Assembly (NCBI RefSeq): GCF_007991215.1 | Contig: NZ_BJXX01000069.1 | Coordinates: 1 to 64,000, forward strand | From: Aneurinibacillus danicus | Lineage (GTDB): Bacteria > Bacillota > Bacilli > Aneurinibacillales > Aneurinibacillaceae | Reading direction: 5' to 3' | Length of the DNA: 64,000 bases | Shown here: piece after piece, positions 35,463 to 43,630 of the stretch | How positions within the stretch are numbered: the first letter of the stretch is position 1 | Layout: the number at the start of each line of letters is the position of its first letter | The notes under the pieces: model-generated | The model's database searches: none | What the model was told of the DNA's origin: nothing | The model's input: the letters and a program-made list of their open reading frames with translations, nothing else | Made by a program: the position numbers and the translations under genes

Positions 35463-38306
35463 TTGGACACTTTTGTTGTGGTCGATTTTGAGACGACAGG
35501 CAATCGACCAAAAGAGGGAGACAGGATTATACAAATCGGAGCGGTGCTTGTTCGCGGAAGGGAGATTGTTGAACGTTTCTCTACGCTGGTCAACCCGCAG
35601 GTCGACATTCCCCCTTTTATCGAAAAATTGACAGGCATCAACAATGAGATGGTGGCAGACGCCCCTCCGATTGAAGATGCGCTGCCTTCGTTGCTAAAGA
35701 TGTTAGACGGGGCCGTATTTGTGGCTCATAACGTTTTTTTTGATTTATCGTTTTTGCAGAACGCATTAAACGAGGCTGGCTATCATCCGTTCTCAGGTCC
35801 GTTGATTGATACGGTAGAGTTGTCGCGGCTTCTGCTGCCGGGTCAGGAAGGGTACCGGCTCTCCGACTTGTCTGTCGGACTTGATATTCTGCATGACCGG
35901 CCGCATCAGGCGGATTCCGACGCGGAAGCGACTGCATATATTCTTTTGCATCTGCTCGATAAGCTGGAGAATATGCCGCTTGTCACCATCCAGCACCTTC
36001 AGCGGCTGAGTCGTCCGTTCCATTCCGATGTACAGACGCTGCTTTCCGATATCGAGCAGCGGAAGATTCGTCAGGGTGCATACGAACCGGACGCGGATTT
36101 GGAAGTAGTGCATCAGATTTGCCTGAAGAAGCGGAAGGCGGTTGAGAAGGCAAGCGGACAAAGAATAGAAGAAGCGATGGAGTTTGAAACATTCATCGAC
36201 AGTCTGTTCGGCGAGCAGGGCTTGCTGAAAGAGCATATGCCCGGCTTTGAATTACGTCCGGCTCAGGTCACAATGATGAAACAGGTGTATGATTCGTTCG
36301 AATCCGGCCGTCATTTGATGATTGAAGCAGGGACCGGTACCGGAAAATCTCTGGCGTATTTAATTCCAGCCGTATTCTGGGCTAAGCGGGAGGAAGAGAC
36401 CGTCGTCATCTCCACCCATACCATTCAGCTGCAAGAACAGATGTATACACGTGATCTCCCGATTTTGCAGGCGATTTTTGGCGATGATGCCCCCCGCATT
36501 TCCATCTTAAAAGGAAGAAACAATTATCTGTGTCTGCGAAAGTTTTCACATAGTTTGCAGGAAGAGCATGATAATTATGATGTGCAGCTAAGCAAGTCGC
36601 AGATGCTTGTCTGGTTGACCGAAACGGAGACGGGAGATGTAGAAGAAATTAGTCTTCCGTCCGGCGGGCAGGTATACTGGAAACAAGTGCAAAGCGATGC
36701 AGGTTCATGCCTGAACCGGCAGTGTCCCTGGTTTTCGCGCTGCTATTACCATCAGGCGCGACGCCAAGCCCAGCAGGCTGAAGTGATTGTGACAAATCAT
36801 TCGCTTCTGTTTACCGACATGAATGCGGAGCACCGTATCATTCCAACTTATAAATATGCAGTCATTGATGAAGCTCATCACTTTGACGATGTGGCGAGCC
36901 GCCATTTAGGGGATACCATTTCATCCTATCAGCTTGAAGGGATGCTGCACCGTCTGCATCCGGATCGTGGTCCCGGACTGCTTGAGGAAATCGAAGAAGC
37001 AGTACGGGGTTGGAGTGTGACCAGTTATGAGGAAAGCAAACACTCAATCGAGACGGCCTACCAGCAGATTCACGAAGGCAAGGAAACGATTCGCGAGATG
37101 TACAGCTTGCTCTATCAATGGTCGCACCAGCGCGCCAGGGAAGGCGAAGAGATCGGTCGTACCGTCATGCGTTATAAGCAGGAGAACCTCGAAAATCGGT
37201 GGGGTCGAGCCGTCGTTTCTGCTGTGCGCAACAGCGTCGACTTGCTGCTTGCCATCGGCAAAAAGCTGGAATCGATTTATGCAAACATTCACGGCGATGA
37301 TGCGCCGATCGGCATGAAAGGATTGCTGATCGATTTGAACGGTATGGTTAATGATTGTCTGGAGTATGCTTCGCTGCTGCATGATATGCTGTTAACCGAG
37401 GATGACGGCTACGTCTATTGGGTCGAGCTGGATACGCGCAGCACGCGCAGAACGATGTATTTGCACCGGGTACCCATCGATGTATCAGAGCTTTTACGTG
37501 AACGCTTTTTTGATAAAAAAGAAAGCGTCATTCTTACATCAGCCACGCTGAGCGTGAATTCGTCCTTTGCGTATGCGACCGAACGCTTCGGACTTGCCGA
37601 TTTGCTTAAAGAAAAGAGCATCGAAACAGTCGTGCTCGCTTCGCCGTTCGATTACAAAAAACAGACGCTCATCTGCATTCCGAGTGAAATTCCAAACATC
37701 AAAGGAGGTTCGGAGGGCCACTTCGTGGAAGCGTTGATCGATTCTCTCGCCCAGGTTGCGGTAACGACAAAAGGGCGCATGCTCGTTTTGTTTACCTCCT
37801 ACGCCATGCTGCGCAGCGTATATGAGCCTTTGAAAGAGAAGCTGAAAGAAGTCGAGATTACGGTGCTCGGCCACGGAATGGATGGGGCAAGCCGCAGCAA
37901 GCTAACCAAGCAATTCCGCTCGCTTCCTGCCTGTGTGTTGCTCGGCACAAGCAGTTTCTGGGAAGGGGTGGACATCCCGGGGGAAGACTTGTCTTGCCTC
38001 GCGATTGTTCGCTTGCCGTTCGTGCCTCCGAACCATCCGCTTGTCGAGGCGCGCAATCAACAATTTGAGGAGCAGAATAAGAATGCATTCATGCAATTGT
38101 CCGTGCCCCAGGCCGTCCTCCGATTTAAACAAGGATTCGGCCGACTGGTGCGTACGAGTACAGACCGGGGGGTCGTGCTCATTTATGATCGGCGTGTCAT
38201 CGATGCGCGATATGGCCGAGTGTTCCTTAAATCTTTGCCGGAGACGAATATGCTGGTGAAGCCGACGGCGGAGCTTCTGCCCGAAATTGCGGATTGGCTG
38301 GCATAA
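35463..38306 (+). CDS. dinG: DinG-family 3'-5' exonuclease and XPD-like helicase
   Basis: The 947-residue protein joins an N-terminal DEDDh exonuclease (VVDFETTG at residues 5-12, VAHNVFFDLSFLQ) to an XPD/DinG superfamily 2 helicase. The helicase has Walker A EAGTGTGKS, DEAHHF, SATLSV and the C-terminal QGFGRLVR. Between them a cysteine pattern C-x58-C-x4-C-x5-C resembles the iron-sulfur ligands of E. coli DinG. I set the start at TTG 35463, six bases after GAGGTG, because homologues begin at the exonuclease motif; the ATG at 35427 would add 12 residues without a ribosome site. It probably acts in DNA repair. Confidence 0.92.
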   Translation: MDTFVVVDFETTGNRPKEGDRIIQIGAVLVRGREIVERFSTLVNPQVDIPPFIEKLTGINNEMVADAPPIEDALPSLLKMLDGAVFVAHNVFFDLSFLQNALNEAGYHPFSGPLIDTVELSRLLLPGQEGYRLSDLSVGLDILHDRPHQADSDAEATAYILLHLLDKLENMPLVTIQHLQRLSRPFHSDVQTLLSDIEQRKIRQGAYEPDADLEVVHQICLKKRKAVEKASGQRIEEAMEFETFIDSLFGEQGLLKEHMPGFELRPAQVTMMKQVYDSFESGRHLMIEAGTGTGKSLAYLIPAVFWAKREEETVVISTHTIQLQEQMYTRDLPILQAIFGDDAPRISILKGRNNYLCLRKFSHSLQEEHDNYDVQLSKSQMLVWLTETETGDVEEISLPSGGQVYWKQVQSDAGSCLNRQCPWFSRCYYHQARRQAQQAEVIVTNHSLLFTDMNAEHRIIPTYKYAVIDEAHHFDDVASRHLGDTISSYQLEGMLHRLHPDRGPGLLEEIEEAVRGWSVTSYEESKHSIETAYQQIHEGKETIREMYSLLYQWSHQRAREGEEIGRTVMRYKQENLENRWGRAVVSAVRNSVDLLLAIGKKLESIYANIHGDDAPIGMKGLLIDLNGMVNDCLEYASLLHDMLLTEDDGYVYWVELDTRSTRRTMYLHRVPIDVSELLRERFFDKKESVILTSATLSVNSSFAYATERFGLADLLKEKSIETVVLASPFDYKKQTLICIPSEIPNIKGGSEGHFVEALIDSLAQVAVTTKGRMLVLFTSYAMLRSVYEPLKEKLKEVEITVLGHGMDGASRSKLTKQFRSLPACVLLGTSSFWEGVDIPGEDLSCLAIVRLPFVPPNHPLVEARNQQFEEQNKNAFMQLSVPQAVLRFKQGFGRLVRTSTDRGVVLIYDRRVIDARYGRVFLKSLPETNMLVKPTAELLPEIADWLA

Positions 38307-38389
38307 GTGTGGACCTGTCGGGAGAACGAAGACACATACAGTCAGAGGATGTTAAGAAGTGGGACTAGGGTAAGAAGGAGAGAACGAGA

Positions 38390-39007
38390 GTGAAAGTGCC
38401 AAAAATTTCTGAGGCCGTTGTCAAAAGGCTTCCCGTTTATTTGCGTTATTTAAACAACTTAAAGGCAATGAACGTTCGCACGGTTTCATCGCAGCAGCTT
38501 GGCGAAGCGCTTGATTTAAACCCGGCACAAATTCGTAAGGACCTTGCCTGCTTCGGTGAATTCGGTCGAAAAGGAATTGGCTATGAAGTGAATTATCTTG
38601 TAGAAAAGATTAAAAGCATTCTTAAGCTTGACCAGCAGATTAACGTGCTGCTGGTCGGTGCGGGGAATCTGGGACACGCCATTAGCAACTACAATGCATA
38701 CTTGAAGGACAATATGAAGATTATTGCGGTTTTTGATGCCGATCCGAACAAAATCGGCAAAAAAATTGCCAACCTGACCATTCAGCCGCTGAGTGAACTA
38801 AAGGAGACGGTCAAAGAAAAAAGCATCCGCATCGGTATTATTGCGGTCCCGGCGGAAGCCGCGCAATCGGTGGCTGACTGTCTGGTGGATGCGGGAATTA
38901 CAGGCATTTTGAATTTTGCTCCGACCAATCTGCGTATGCCGGAGGACGTACGTGTTCATGATGCGGATGTTACAATGGAGCTGCACAGTTTGGCTTATTA
39001 TTTATAA
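38390..39007 (+). CDS. rex: Redox-sensing transcriptional repressor Rex
   Basis: Rex (205 residues) represses fermentation and respiration genes and senses the NADH/NAD+ ratio. An N-terminal winged helix carries the recognition helix in LDLNPAQIRKDLACFGEFG, with the family motif FGEFGRKGIGYEV. A Rossmann domain follows with GAGNLG at 90-95 and VFDADPNKIGKK for NADH. It uses a GTG start after AAGGAG. In B. subtilis rex (ydiH) is elsewhere, so the gene has moved or is a second copy. I found no TTGTGAA-N4-TTCACAA box in its own upstream region. Confidence 0.92.
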   Translation: MKVPKISEAVVKRLPVYLRYLNNLKAMNVRTVSSQQLGEALDLNPAQIRKDLACFGEFGRKGIGYEVNYLVEKIKSILKLDQQINVLLVGAGNLGHAISNYNAYLKDNMKIIAVFDADPNKIGKKIANLTIQPLSELKETVKEKSIRIGIIAVPAEAAQSVADCLVDAGITGILNFAPTNLRMPEDVRVHDADVTMELHSLAYYL

Positions 39008-39016
39008 AACACAGGT

Positions 39017-39060
39017 AAGGAGGCAAGGCGCGCTGCGGCAAGCGCGCCCTATACCATATG
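39017..39060 (+). promoter_or_regulatory. Shine-Dalgarno separated from mtaD start by a hairpin
   Basis: AAGGAGG (39017-39023) is the only ribosome site upstream of the mtaD ATG at 39058. A perfect 8-bp hairpin GGCGCGCT (39027-39034)/AGCGCGCC (39041-39048) lies between them. With the hairpin folded the effective spacing falls from 34 to about 12 nt, so folding would be needed for translation. Confidence 0.5.
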
Positions 39061-40356
39061 AGAACAATCGTCATTCATGCAACAGTGCTGACAGTAAACG
39101 AAACGAATGAGGTTATTTACGACGGAGCAATTGCGTTTGAAAACGGCGTATTAACGTATGTCGGACCGACGCCTGAAGCCGTGGATACATATGATGAAGT
39201 CATTGACGCAGAAGGCCGCATTGTCATGCCTGGCCTTGTAAATACGCACGGCCATACTGCCATGTCGCTTCTTAGAGGATATGCGGATGACCTGCCGCTG
39301 CAGGAATGGCTGGAGACGAAGATGTGGCCGCTTGAGGCCCAGTTCACGGAAGAGCATGTGCGCTGGGGAACGTCGCTTTCTATTATTGAAATGCTGAAGA
39401 CGGGTACAACGACGTTTGTTGATATGTATGACAATATGGATATGGTGGCGGAATTGGTTACCGCTTCCGGAATGCGCGCACGCCTGTGCCGCGGCGTTAT
39501 CGGTTTGTGCTCGGCGGAAGAGCAGACGAAGAAGCTTGAAGAGGCGAGCGCATTTGCCGCCAAATGGAACGGGACGGCAAATGGCCGCATCATGACGATG
39601 ATGTCACCTCATGGGGCGTACACTTGCCCGCCGGATTATGTGGAGCGAATTGTAGCCCGTGCCCATGAGCTGGACTTGCCGGTACATATCCACATGTCCG
39701 AAACGGAATGGGAAGTACAGCAGAATGTCAACGATTACGGAACCCGGCCGGTGGAGCACTTAGAGAAGCTCGGTGTATTTAATCGGCCGACGCTGGTGGC
39801 ACACGCCGTACATTTGACGGATGAAGAACTGGATACGCTTGCGAAGTACGATGTGAAAGTATCGCACAATCCGATCAGCAATTTAAAGCTTGGCAGCGGC
39901 ATTGCCCGCGTACCGGAGATGATGGAGAGGGGGATTTGCGTGTCGCTTGGCACGGACAGTTCGGCGAGCAATAACAACCTTGATCTGTTTGAGGAAATGA
40001 AGATGGTGGCGCTTCTGCATAAAGGCCATCGTCATAATCCGGTGCTCGTGCCGGCGACGGAAGCGCTGCGTATGGCTACTATCTATGGTGCGGAAGCTGT
40101 ATTTATGGATGATCAAATCGGCTCGCTTGAAGTGGGGAAACAGGCCGATTTTATCGTGCTTGATTCGCACAGCGTTTTCTTCCAGCCGAAGCATGACCCG
40201 ATTTCGCATGTTGTGTATGCGGCGAGCGGCAGGGACGTTAAAGATGTATATGTCCAGGGTACGCAGCTCATTAAGGACGGCAAGTGCTTAACGATGGATG
40301 AGACCGCTGTTATCGAGAACGCCAACCGGATGTTTGAAAAATTGGAGAAAAAATAA
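39058..40356 (+). CDS. mtaD: 5'-methylthioadenosine/S-adenosylhomocysteine deaminase
   Basis: This 432-residue amidohydrolase has the metal ligands in MPGLVNTHGHTAMSLLRG and the substrate segment DLPLQEWLETKMWPLE, typical of MTA/SAH deaminases. Further metal residues are in LPVHIHMSETEWEV, LVAHAVHLTDEEL and the catalytic aspartate in SLGTDSSASNNNLDLFEEM. It deaminates methylthioadenosine, SAH or related nucleosides. It lies 50 nt after rex and may be read from the same transcript. Its start has an unusual hairpin in the spacer. Confidence 0.92.
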   Translation: MRTIVIHATVLTVNETNEVIYDGAIAFENGVLTYVGPTPEAVDTYDEVIDAEGRIVMPGLVNTHGHTAMSLLRGYADDLPLQEWLETKMWPLEAQFTEEHVRWGTSLSIIEMLKTGTTTFVDMYDNMDMVAELVTASGMRARLCRGVIGLCSAEEQTKKLEEASAFAAKWNGTANGRIMTMMSPHGAYTCPPDYVERIVARAHELDLPVHIHMSETEWEVQQNVNDYGTRPVEHLEKLGVFNRPTLVAHAVHLTDEELDTLAKYDVKVSHNPISNLKLGSGIARVPEMMERGICVSLGTDSSASNNNLDLFEEMKMVALLHKGHRHNPVLVPATEALRMATIYGAEAVFMDDQIGSLEVGKQADFIVLDSHSVFFQPKHDPISHVVYAASGRDVKDVYVQGTQLIKDGKCLTMDETAVIENANRMFEKLEKK

Positions 40357-40400
40357 AAGCGGATAAACAGGGAAGAGACAGGGGGATGAGTTCAGTGTGG

Positions 40401-40431
40401 AAAAAGGCTCCCTGCCGCATGCGGCAGGGAG
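40401..40431 (-). terminator. Minus-strand terminator for small gene at 40478
   Basis: A perfect 24-base palindrome (40408-40431) can fold as CTCCCTGCC/GGCAGGGAG around GCATGC. On the minus strand it is followed by GCCTTTTT; on the plus strand there is no T-run. It therefore closes the minus-strand gene, and only pauses mtaD transcripts. Confidence 0.8.
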
Positions 40432-40477
40432 AATGGAAGATGGATAGGTAGGGGAATTAAAATGTGAATGGTTGTTG

Positions 40478-40666
40478 TCATTGCGGCTGTTCCATAGTAA
40501 TCCAGGAATGAAGGTTCGGCTGACGGAACGAAGCGAAAGTATCTTCTCCCTCGTAGCGAAACGGGGAAGACAGAAGCATCCAGGAAGGGCTTCGTTCATC
40601 CGCAAGAAGCCTTACTACTTCTTCCGGTATCGATTCCACAAGATGCGCAAGGTGCGGCTGCTTCAC
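40478..40666 (-). CDS. Small hypothetical protein
   Basis: A 62-residue protein starting at GTG, 8 nt after AGGAGGAGG on the minus strand, and ending just before a minus-strand terminator, so it has the full layout of a real gene. The protein has a helical N-terminal half (HLAHLVESIPEEVVRLLADE) and a C-terminal half with several aromatic and serine residues. There is no cysteine, signal peptide or membrane segment. I do not recognise a family. It runs opposite to its neighbours, so it is a separate transcription unit. Confidence 0.65.
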   Translation of the reverse strand: MKQPHLAHLVESIPEEVVRLLADERSPSWMLLSSPFRYEGEDTFASFRQPNLHSWITMEQPQ

Positions 40667-40774
40667 GCACGCTCACCTCCTCCTGCGCGTAACCTTAGTA
40701 TCTCCGTGGATACGGGCAGTATGTTTAGCATTTTTTGATGTCCAGAAAATACGAAACACAGGTAAGGATAAGGA

Positions 40775-41260
40775 ATGCCAATGAGAAAATCGTGGGTATA
40801 CGGAGCGCTCGCGCTGTTATTGGTCGTGCTGTGTTCAGCGCTCGCTTTGTATTTGCATCTGCGCGGACAGCAGAGGGCAATCGAGGAGCAAGGCAAAGCA
40901 CTGGCGTTATCGCGCACACAGATAACTGAAGTCACCTCTGTAGGCACGTATTATGGAAAACAGGACTATATTGTTATCGAAGGAAAAACGGAAGACGGCG
41001 AAAAGCTGGTGGCATGGTTTCATGGAGAGCAAGGAGAGGTGGAAAAAATGTCGCGCCTCATCCCCAGGGAGAATGTGCTCGAAGCATTGGCCAAAGACCA
41101 TCCGGGCATGCAACTGATTCACATTATTCCTGCCAAACAGGATAACAGTAAGGCATGGGAAGTGTTGTTTGCAGAAGGGGACTACTTTCATTATTATTAC
41201 ATTGATATGTATAATGGTAAGTTTCTGAAATCGTACCAGCTGCAAAAGGCGGATACGTAG
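40775..41260 (+). CDS. ypmB: YpmB-like membrane-anchored protein (DUF5590/PepSY type)
   Basis: The 161-residue protein has an N-terminal membrane helix (GALALLLVVLCSALALYLH) and an extracytoplasmic domain with the PepSY-like pattern YYYIDMYNGKFLKSYQL at the end. In B. subtilis ypmB sits in the dinG-ypmA-ypmB-aspB order, which supports the name. Two start codons are close (40775 and 40781); the first is 8 nt after GTAAGG, the second 8 nt after AAGG, so I keep the longer form. Function is unknown. Confidence 0.8.
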   Translation: MPMRKSWVYGALALLLVVLCSALALYLHLRGQQRAIEEQGKALALSRTQITEVTSVGTYYGKQDYIVIEGKTEDGEKLVAWFHGEQGEVEKMSRLIPRENVLEALAKDHPGMQLIHIIPAKQDNSKAWEVLFAEGDYFHYYYIDMYNGKFLKSYQLQKADT

Positions 41261-41278
41261 CATCGGAAGTATGGTACG

Positions 41279-41309
41279 ATGGAGCGGAGGGGATCTTCGC
41301 TCCATTTTT
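41279..41309 (+). terminator. Terminator after ypmB-like gene
   Basis: ATGGAGCG (41279-41286) and CGCTCCAT (41298-41305), followed by T residues. Confidence 0.88.
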
Positions 41310-41389
41310 CGTCTTTGGCCCTAACGTTGTCATTTTTGTGAAGGAAAAAAACGCTTACCCCATAACCAACATATTTATGATATACTACA

Positions 41390-41410
41390 TGATATATAAA
41401 CAATATATCA
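41390..41410. promoter_or_regulatory. Inverted repeat before the FtsH-like pair
   Basis: TGATATAT (41390-41397) and ATATATCA (41403-41410) are perfect arms around AAACA, 26 nt before the first gene of the pair. It could be an operator. A TATACT at 41381-41386 could be a -10 but I see no convincing -35. Confidence 0.35.
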
Positions 41411-41436
41411 CTTTTGTAGAAAGGGGTGGGTAGGGG

Positions 41437-41958
41437 ATGAAGGTACGCGCATTGCCCATCTTTTTATCCGTTTTATTCAGCAGCTTGCTGCTGTTCGGGG
41501 GCTGGTATGTGTTTCAAAACCAATTTGTGAAAAAACCAATCACCAACGAAATCGCGACGATGAAAGGCGTGAAGCTCAACGATATCGCGATTGCCCGCGA
41601 CGTGATTACTTTAAATGTAGCATTTAACAATCCGGACAAGTTTGCGGAAGACTATAAAAGAGTAAAGAAAATCGCTTCAGAGAAATCGAACGGAAGAGCA
41701 GTTAAAATCGAGTTCGATTCCCCGAATAAAAACCTGCAGAAAATTTGGGATGAGAACGCATTCGCCATTGCAGAGGCAATGGAACTCCATACTTATTCAA
41801 AGATTCCAGGCGTATTAGAGCAGATAAAGAAAAAGCATAAATTGGCCAACGTAGGCTCCCATATGGACGATCAGTATGTATATATCTATCTTAACGACGG
41901 CAAGAATCCGTATTATGCGGTGCTGCCGCGCGAACGAGAGGTGAGCCGGAATGGGTAA
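41437..41958 (+). CDS. Membrane-anchored protein of unknown function, partner of FtsH-like protease
   Basis: The 173-residue product has a signal-anchor helix (IFLSVLFSSLLLFGGWYVF, residues 8-27) and about 140 extracytoplasmic residues with mixed helices and strands (DVITLNVAFNNPDKF, AVKIEFDSPN, YVYIYLNDGKNPYYAV). I know no family for it. Its last 8 nt overlap the start of the FtsH-like gene, so the two proteins should be made together. That protease lacks the usual extracytoplasmic domain, and this protein has a domain of suitable place and size, so it may be an interaction partner. This is inference. Confidence 0.6.
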   Translation: MKVRALPIFLSVLFSSLLLFGGWYVFQNQFVKKPITNEIATMKGVKLNDIAIARDVITLNVAFNNPDKFAEDYKRVKKIASEKSNGRAVKIEFDSPNKNLQKIWDENAFAIAEAMELHTYSKIPGVLEQIKKKHKLANVGSHMDDQYVYIYLNDGKNPYYAVLPREREVSRNG

Positions 41959-43480
41959 AGAAATAGTCATCGGTGCGATCCCGGTTTTCATCGCGTTTCT
42001 TGTATTTATCGGTGTGAACGTGGCTCCGTTAATCATTGCAGCGATCATTATCAGTTTTCTTATGTTTTTTGTAATGAGACAGGGTGGCGTATCCATTACT
42101 CAGAAGAAGACAGCGGCGGAAACGGTCAAGACAACGGTTAAGTTCAATCAGATCGGCGGCCAGGAGCGCGCTAAGAAAGAATTGAAAGAAGCGCTCGATT
42201 TTTTGATTCACAAAGATACGTTAAAAGAATATGGCATTCGCCCGTTAAAGGGAATTCTGTTGACCGGACCACCGGGCACAGGGAAAACATTAATGGCCAA
42301 AGCGGCCGCTAATTATACTAATTCCGCCTTTGTGGCGGCATCCGGCTCCCAGTTCGTAGAGATGTATGTCGGGGTCGGTGCGCAGCGCATTCGCGATCTT
42401 TTTAAAGAAGCGAAGCAAAAAGCGGAGAAAAATAATCAGGATAGCGCGATTATTTTTATTGATGAAATCGATGTGCTCGGCGGTAAGCGTGAAGGCAACC
42501 AGCATCGTGAGTATGATCAGACGTTGAACCAGCTATTAACAGAGATGGATGGGATTACGACGACCGAACATCCGCGTGTGCTGATGATTGCTGCTACGAA
42601 CCGTGCGGACATGCTTGATGATGCGCTCGTGCGTCCGGGCCGTTTTGACCGTCAGATTGTGGTTGATCTGCCGGATATGAAGGCGCGTAAACAGATTCTT
42701 GAGATTCATGTAAAAAATAAGCCCCTTGCTGACGATGTGGACATTGAAGCCATTGCGCGCGATACGTTTAATTTTTCCGGTGCTCAGTTAGAAAGTGTAA
42801 CCAATGAAGCGGCTATTTATGCATTCCGCGACAAAAGCAAGGTTATTACGCAGCGGCATTTTTCCCATGCGATCGATAAGGTCATGATGGGAGAGCAGAC
42901 AGACCGTGAATCGACTGCCGAGGAACGGGAACGTGTGGCGAACCATGAGCTTGGTCATGCAATTGTATCCGAAGTGGTGCGGCCGATGTCTGTGTCGCAG
43001 GTATCGCTGCGTCCGCGCGGCCAGGCGCTTGGCTATGTCCGACAGAGCCCGCAGCAGGATCGCTATCTGTATACGCTCGAAAACCTTGAGCAGCAGATTA
43101 TGATCGCGCTCGGCGGTGCTGTGGCAGAGGAGATGCTGTATGGTGGTCGCAGTACCGGGTCGCGCAACGACTTTGAACAAGCTTTGCGCCTTGTGAACAC
43201 GATTATCGACAGCGGCTTGTCCCAACTTGGCATTGTGAAGATAGACATGGTCGGGAAAGAGGCGCTGCATGAAGAAAGACAGCGTATTCTTAATGAATTG
43301 CTGGATCGCACACGCCAGGTGCTGACCGAACACTTCCCGGTATTCCGTCATGCTCTGGATCATCTGCTGCGCGAGGAAGTACTAAGCGGTGAAGAATTCC
43401 GCGCCATGCTTGAAGAAGCGCGCGCGCTTCCGAAGCAGAGAAAAGTGGAAGAAATCGAAGCTCGTCGTATGAAGGCATGA
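41951..43480 (+). CDS. FtsH-like membrane AAA metalloprotease, short form
   Basis: A 509-residue protein with the full FtsH catalytic core. Walker A GPPGTGKT is at 106-113, the pore segment VEMYVGVG around 136-143, Walker B IIFIDEID at 167-174, the second region of homology ends in RPGRFDR near 228-234, the zinc site HELGH at 332-336, and the third zinc ligand is probably Asp407. The N-terminus has two membrane helices (about 5-22 and 25-42) with almost no loop. Ordinary FtsH has 60-90 extracytoplasmic residues there and is about 640 long. It looks active. It is a paralogue rather than the main FtsH, which lies near tilS/hpt in Bacillales. Confidence 0.85.
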   Translation: MGKEIVIGAIPVFIAFLVFIGVNVAPLIIAAIIISFLMFFVMRQGGVSITQKKTAAETVKTTVKFNQIGGQERAKKELKEALDFLIHKDTLKEYGIRPLKGILLTGPPGTGKTLMAKAAANYTNSAFVAASGSQFVEMYVGVGAQRIRDLFKEAKQKAEKNNQDSAIIFIDEIDVLGGKREGNQHREYDQTLNQLLTEMDGITTTEHPRVLMIAATNRADMLDDALVRPGRFDRQIVVDLPDMKARKQILEIHVKNKPLADDVDIEAIARDTFNFSGAQLESVTNEAAIYAFRDKSKVITQRHFSHAIDKVMMGEQTDRESTAEERERVANHELGHAIVSEVVRPMSVSQVSLRPRGQALGYVRQSPQQDRYLYTLENLEQQIMIALGGAVAEEMLYGGRSTGSRNDFEQALRLVNTIIDSGLSQLGIVKIDMVGKEALHEERQRILNELLDRTRQVLTEHFPVFRHALDHLLREEVLSGEEFRAMLEEARALPKQRKVEEIEARRMKA

Positions 43481-43487
43481 CAAAAGG

Positions 43488-43525
43488 AAAAAGGATAATC
43501 CGAATTGCACCGGGTTATCCTTTTT
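43488..43525 (+). terminator. Terminator after FtsH-like gene
   Basis: AAAAAGGATAA (43488-43498) and TTATCCTTTTT (43515-43525) form an 11-bp stem that includes its own T-run. Confidence 0.85.
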
Positions 43526-43630
43526 CTATGCACTTCAACTTCCCTTTTTGAAATAAGAGTTGTAAAATGGAAAGGTATTGAAAAAACAAAATAGGTGGAT
43601 TTTTTTGTAGGAAGTAGAGGAGGAGCTCAT

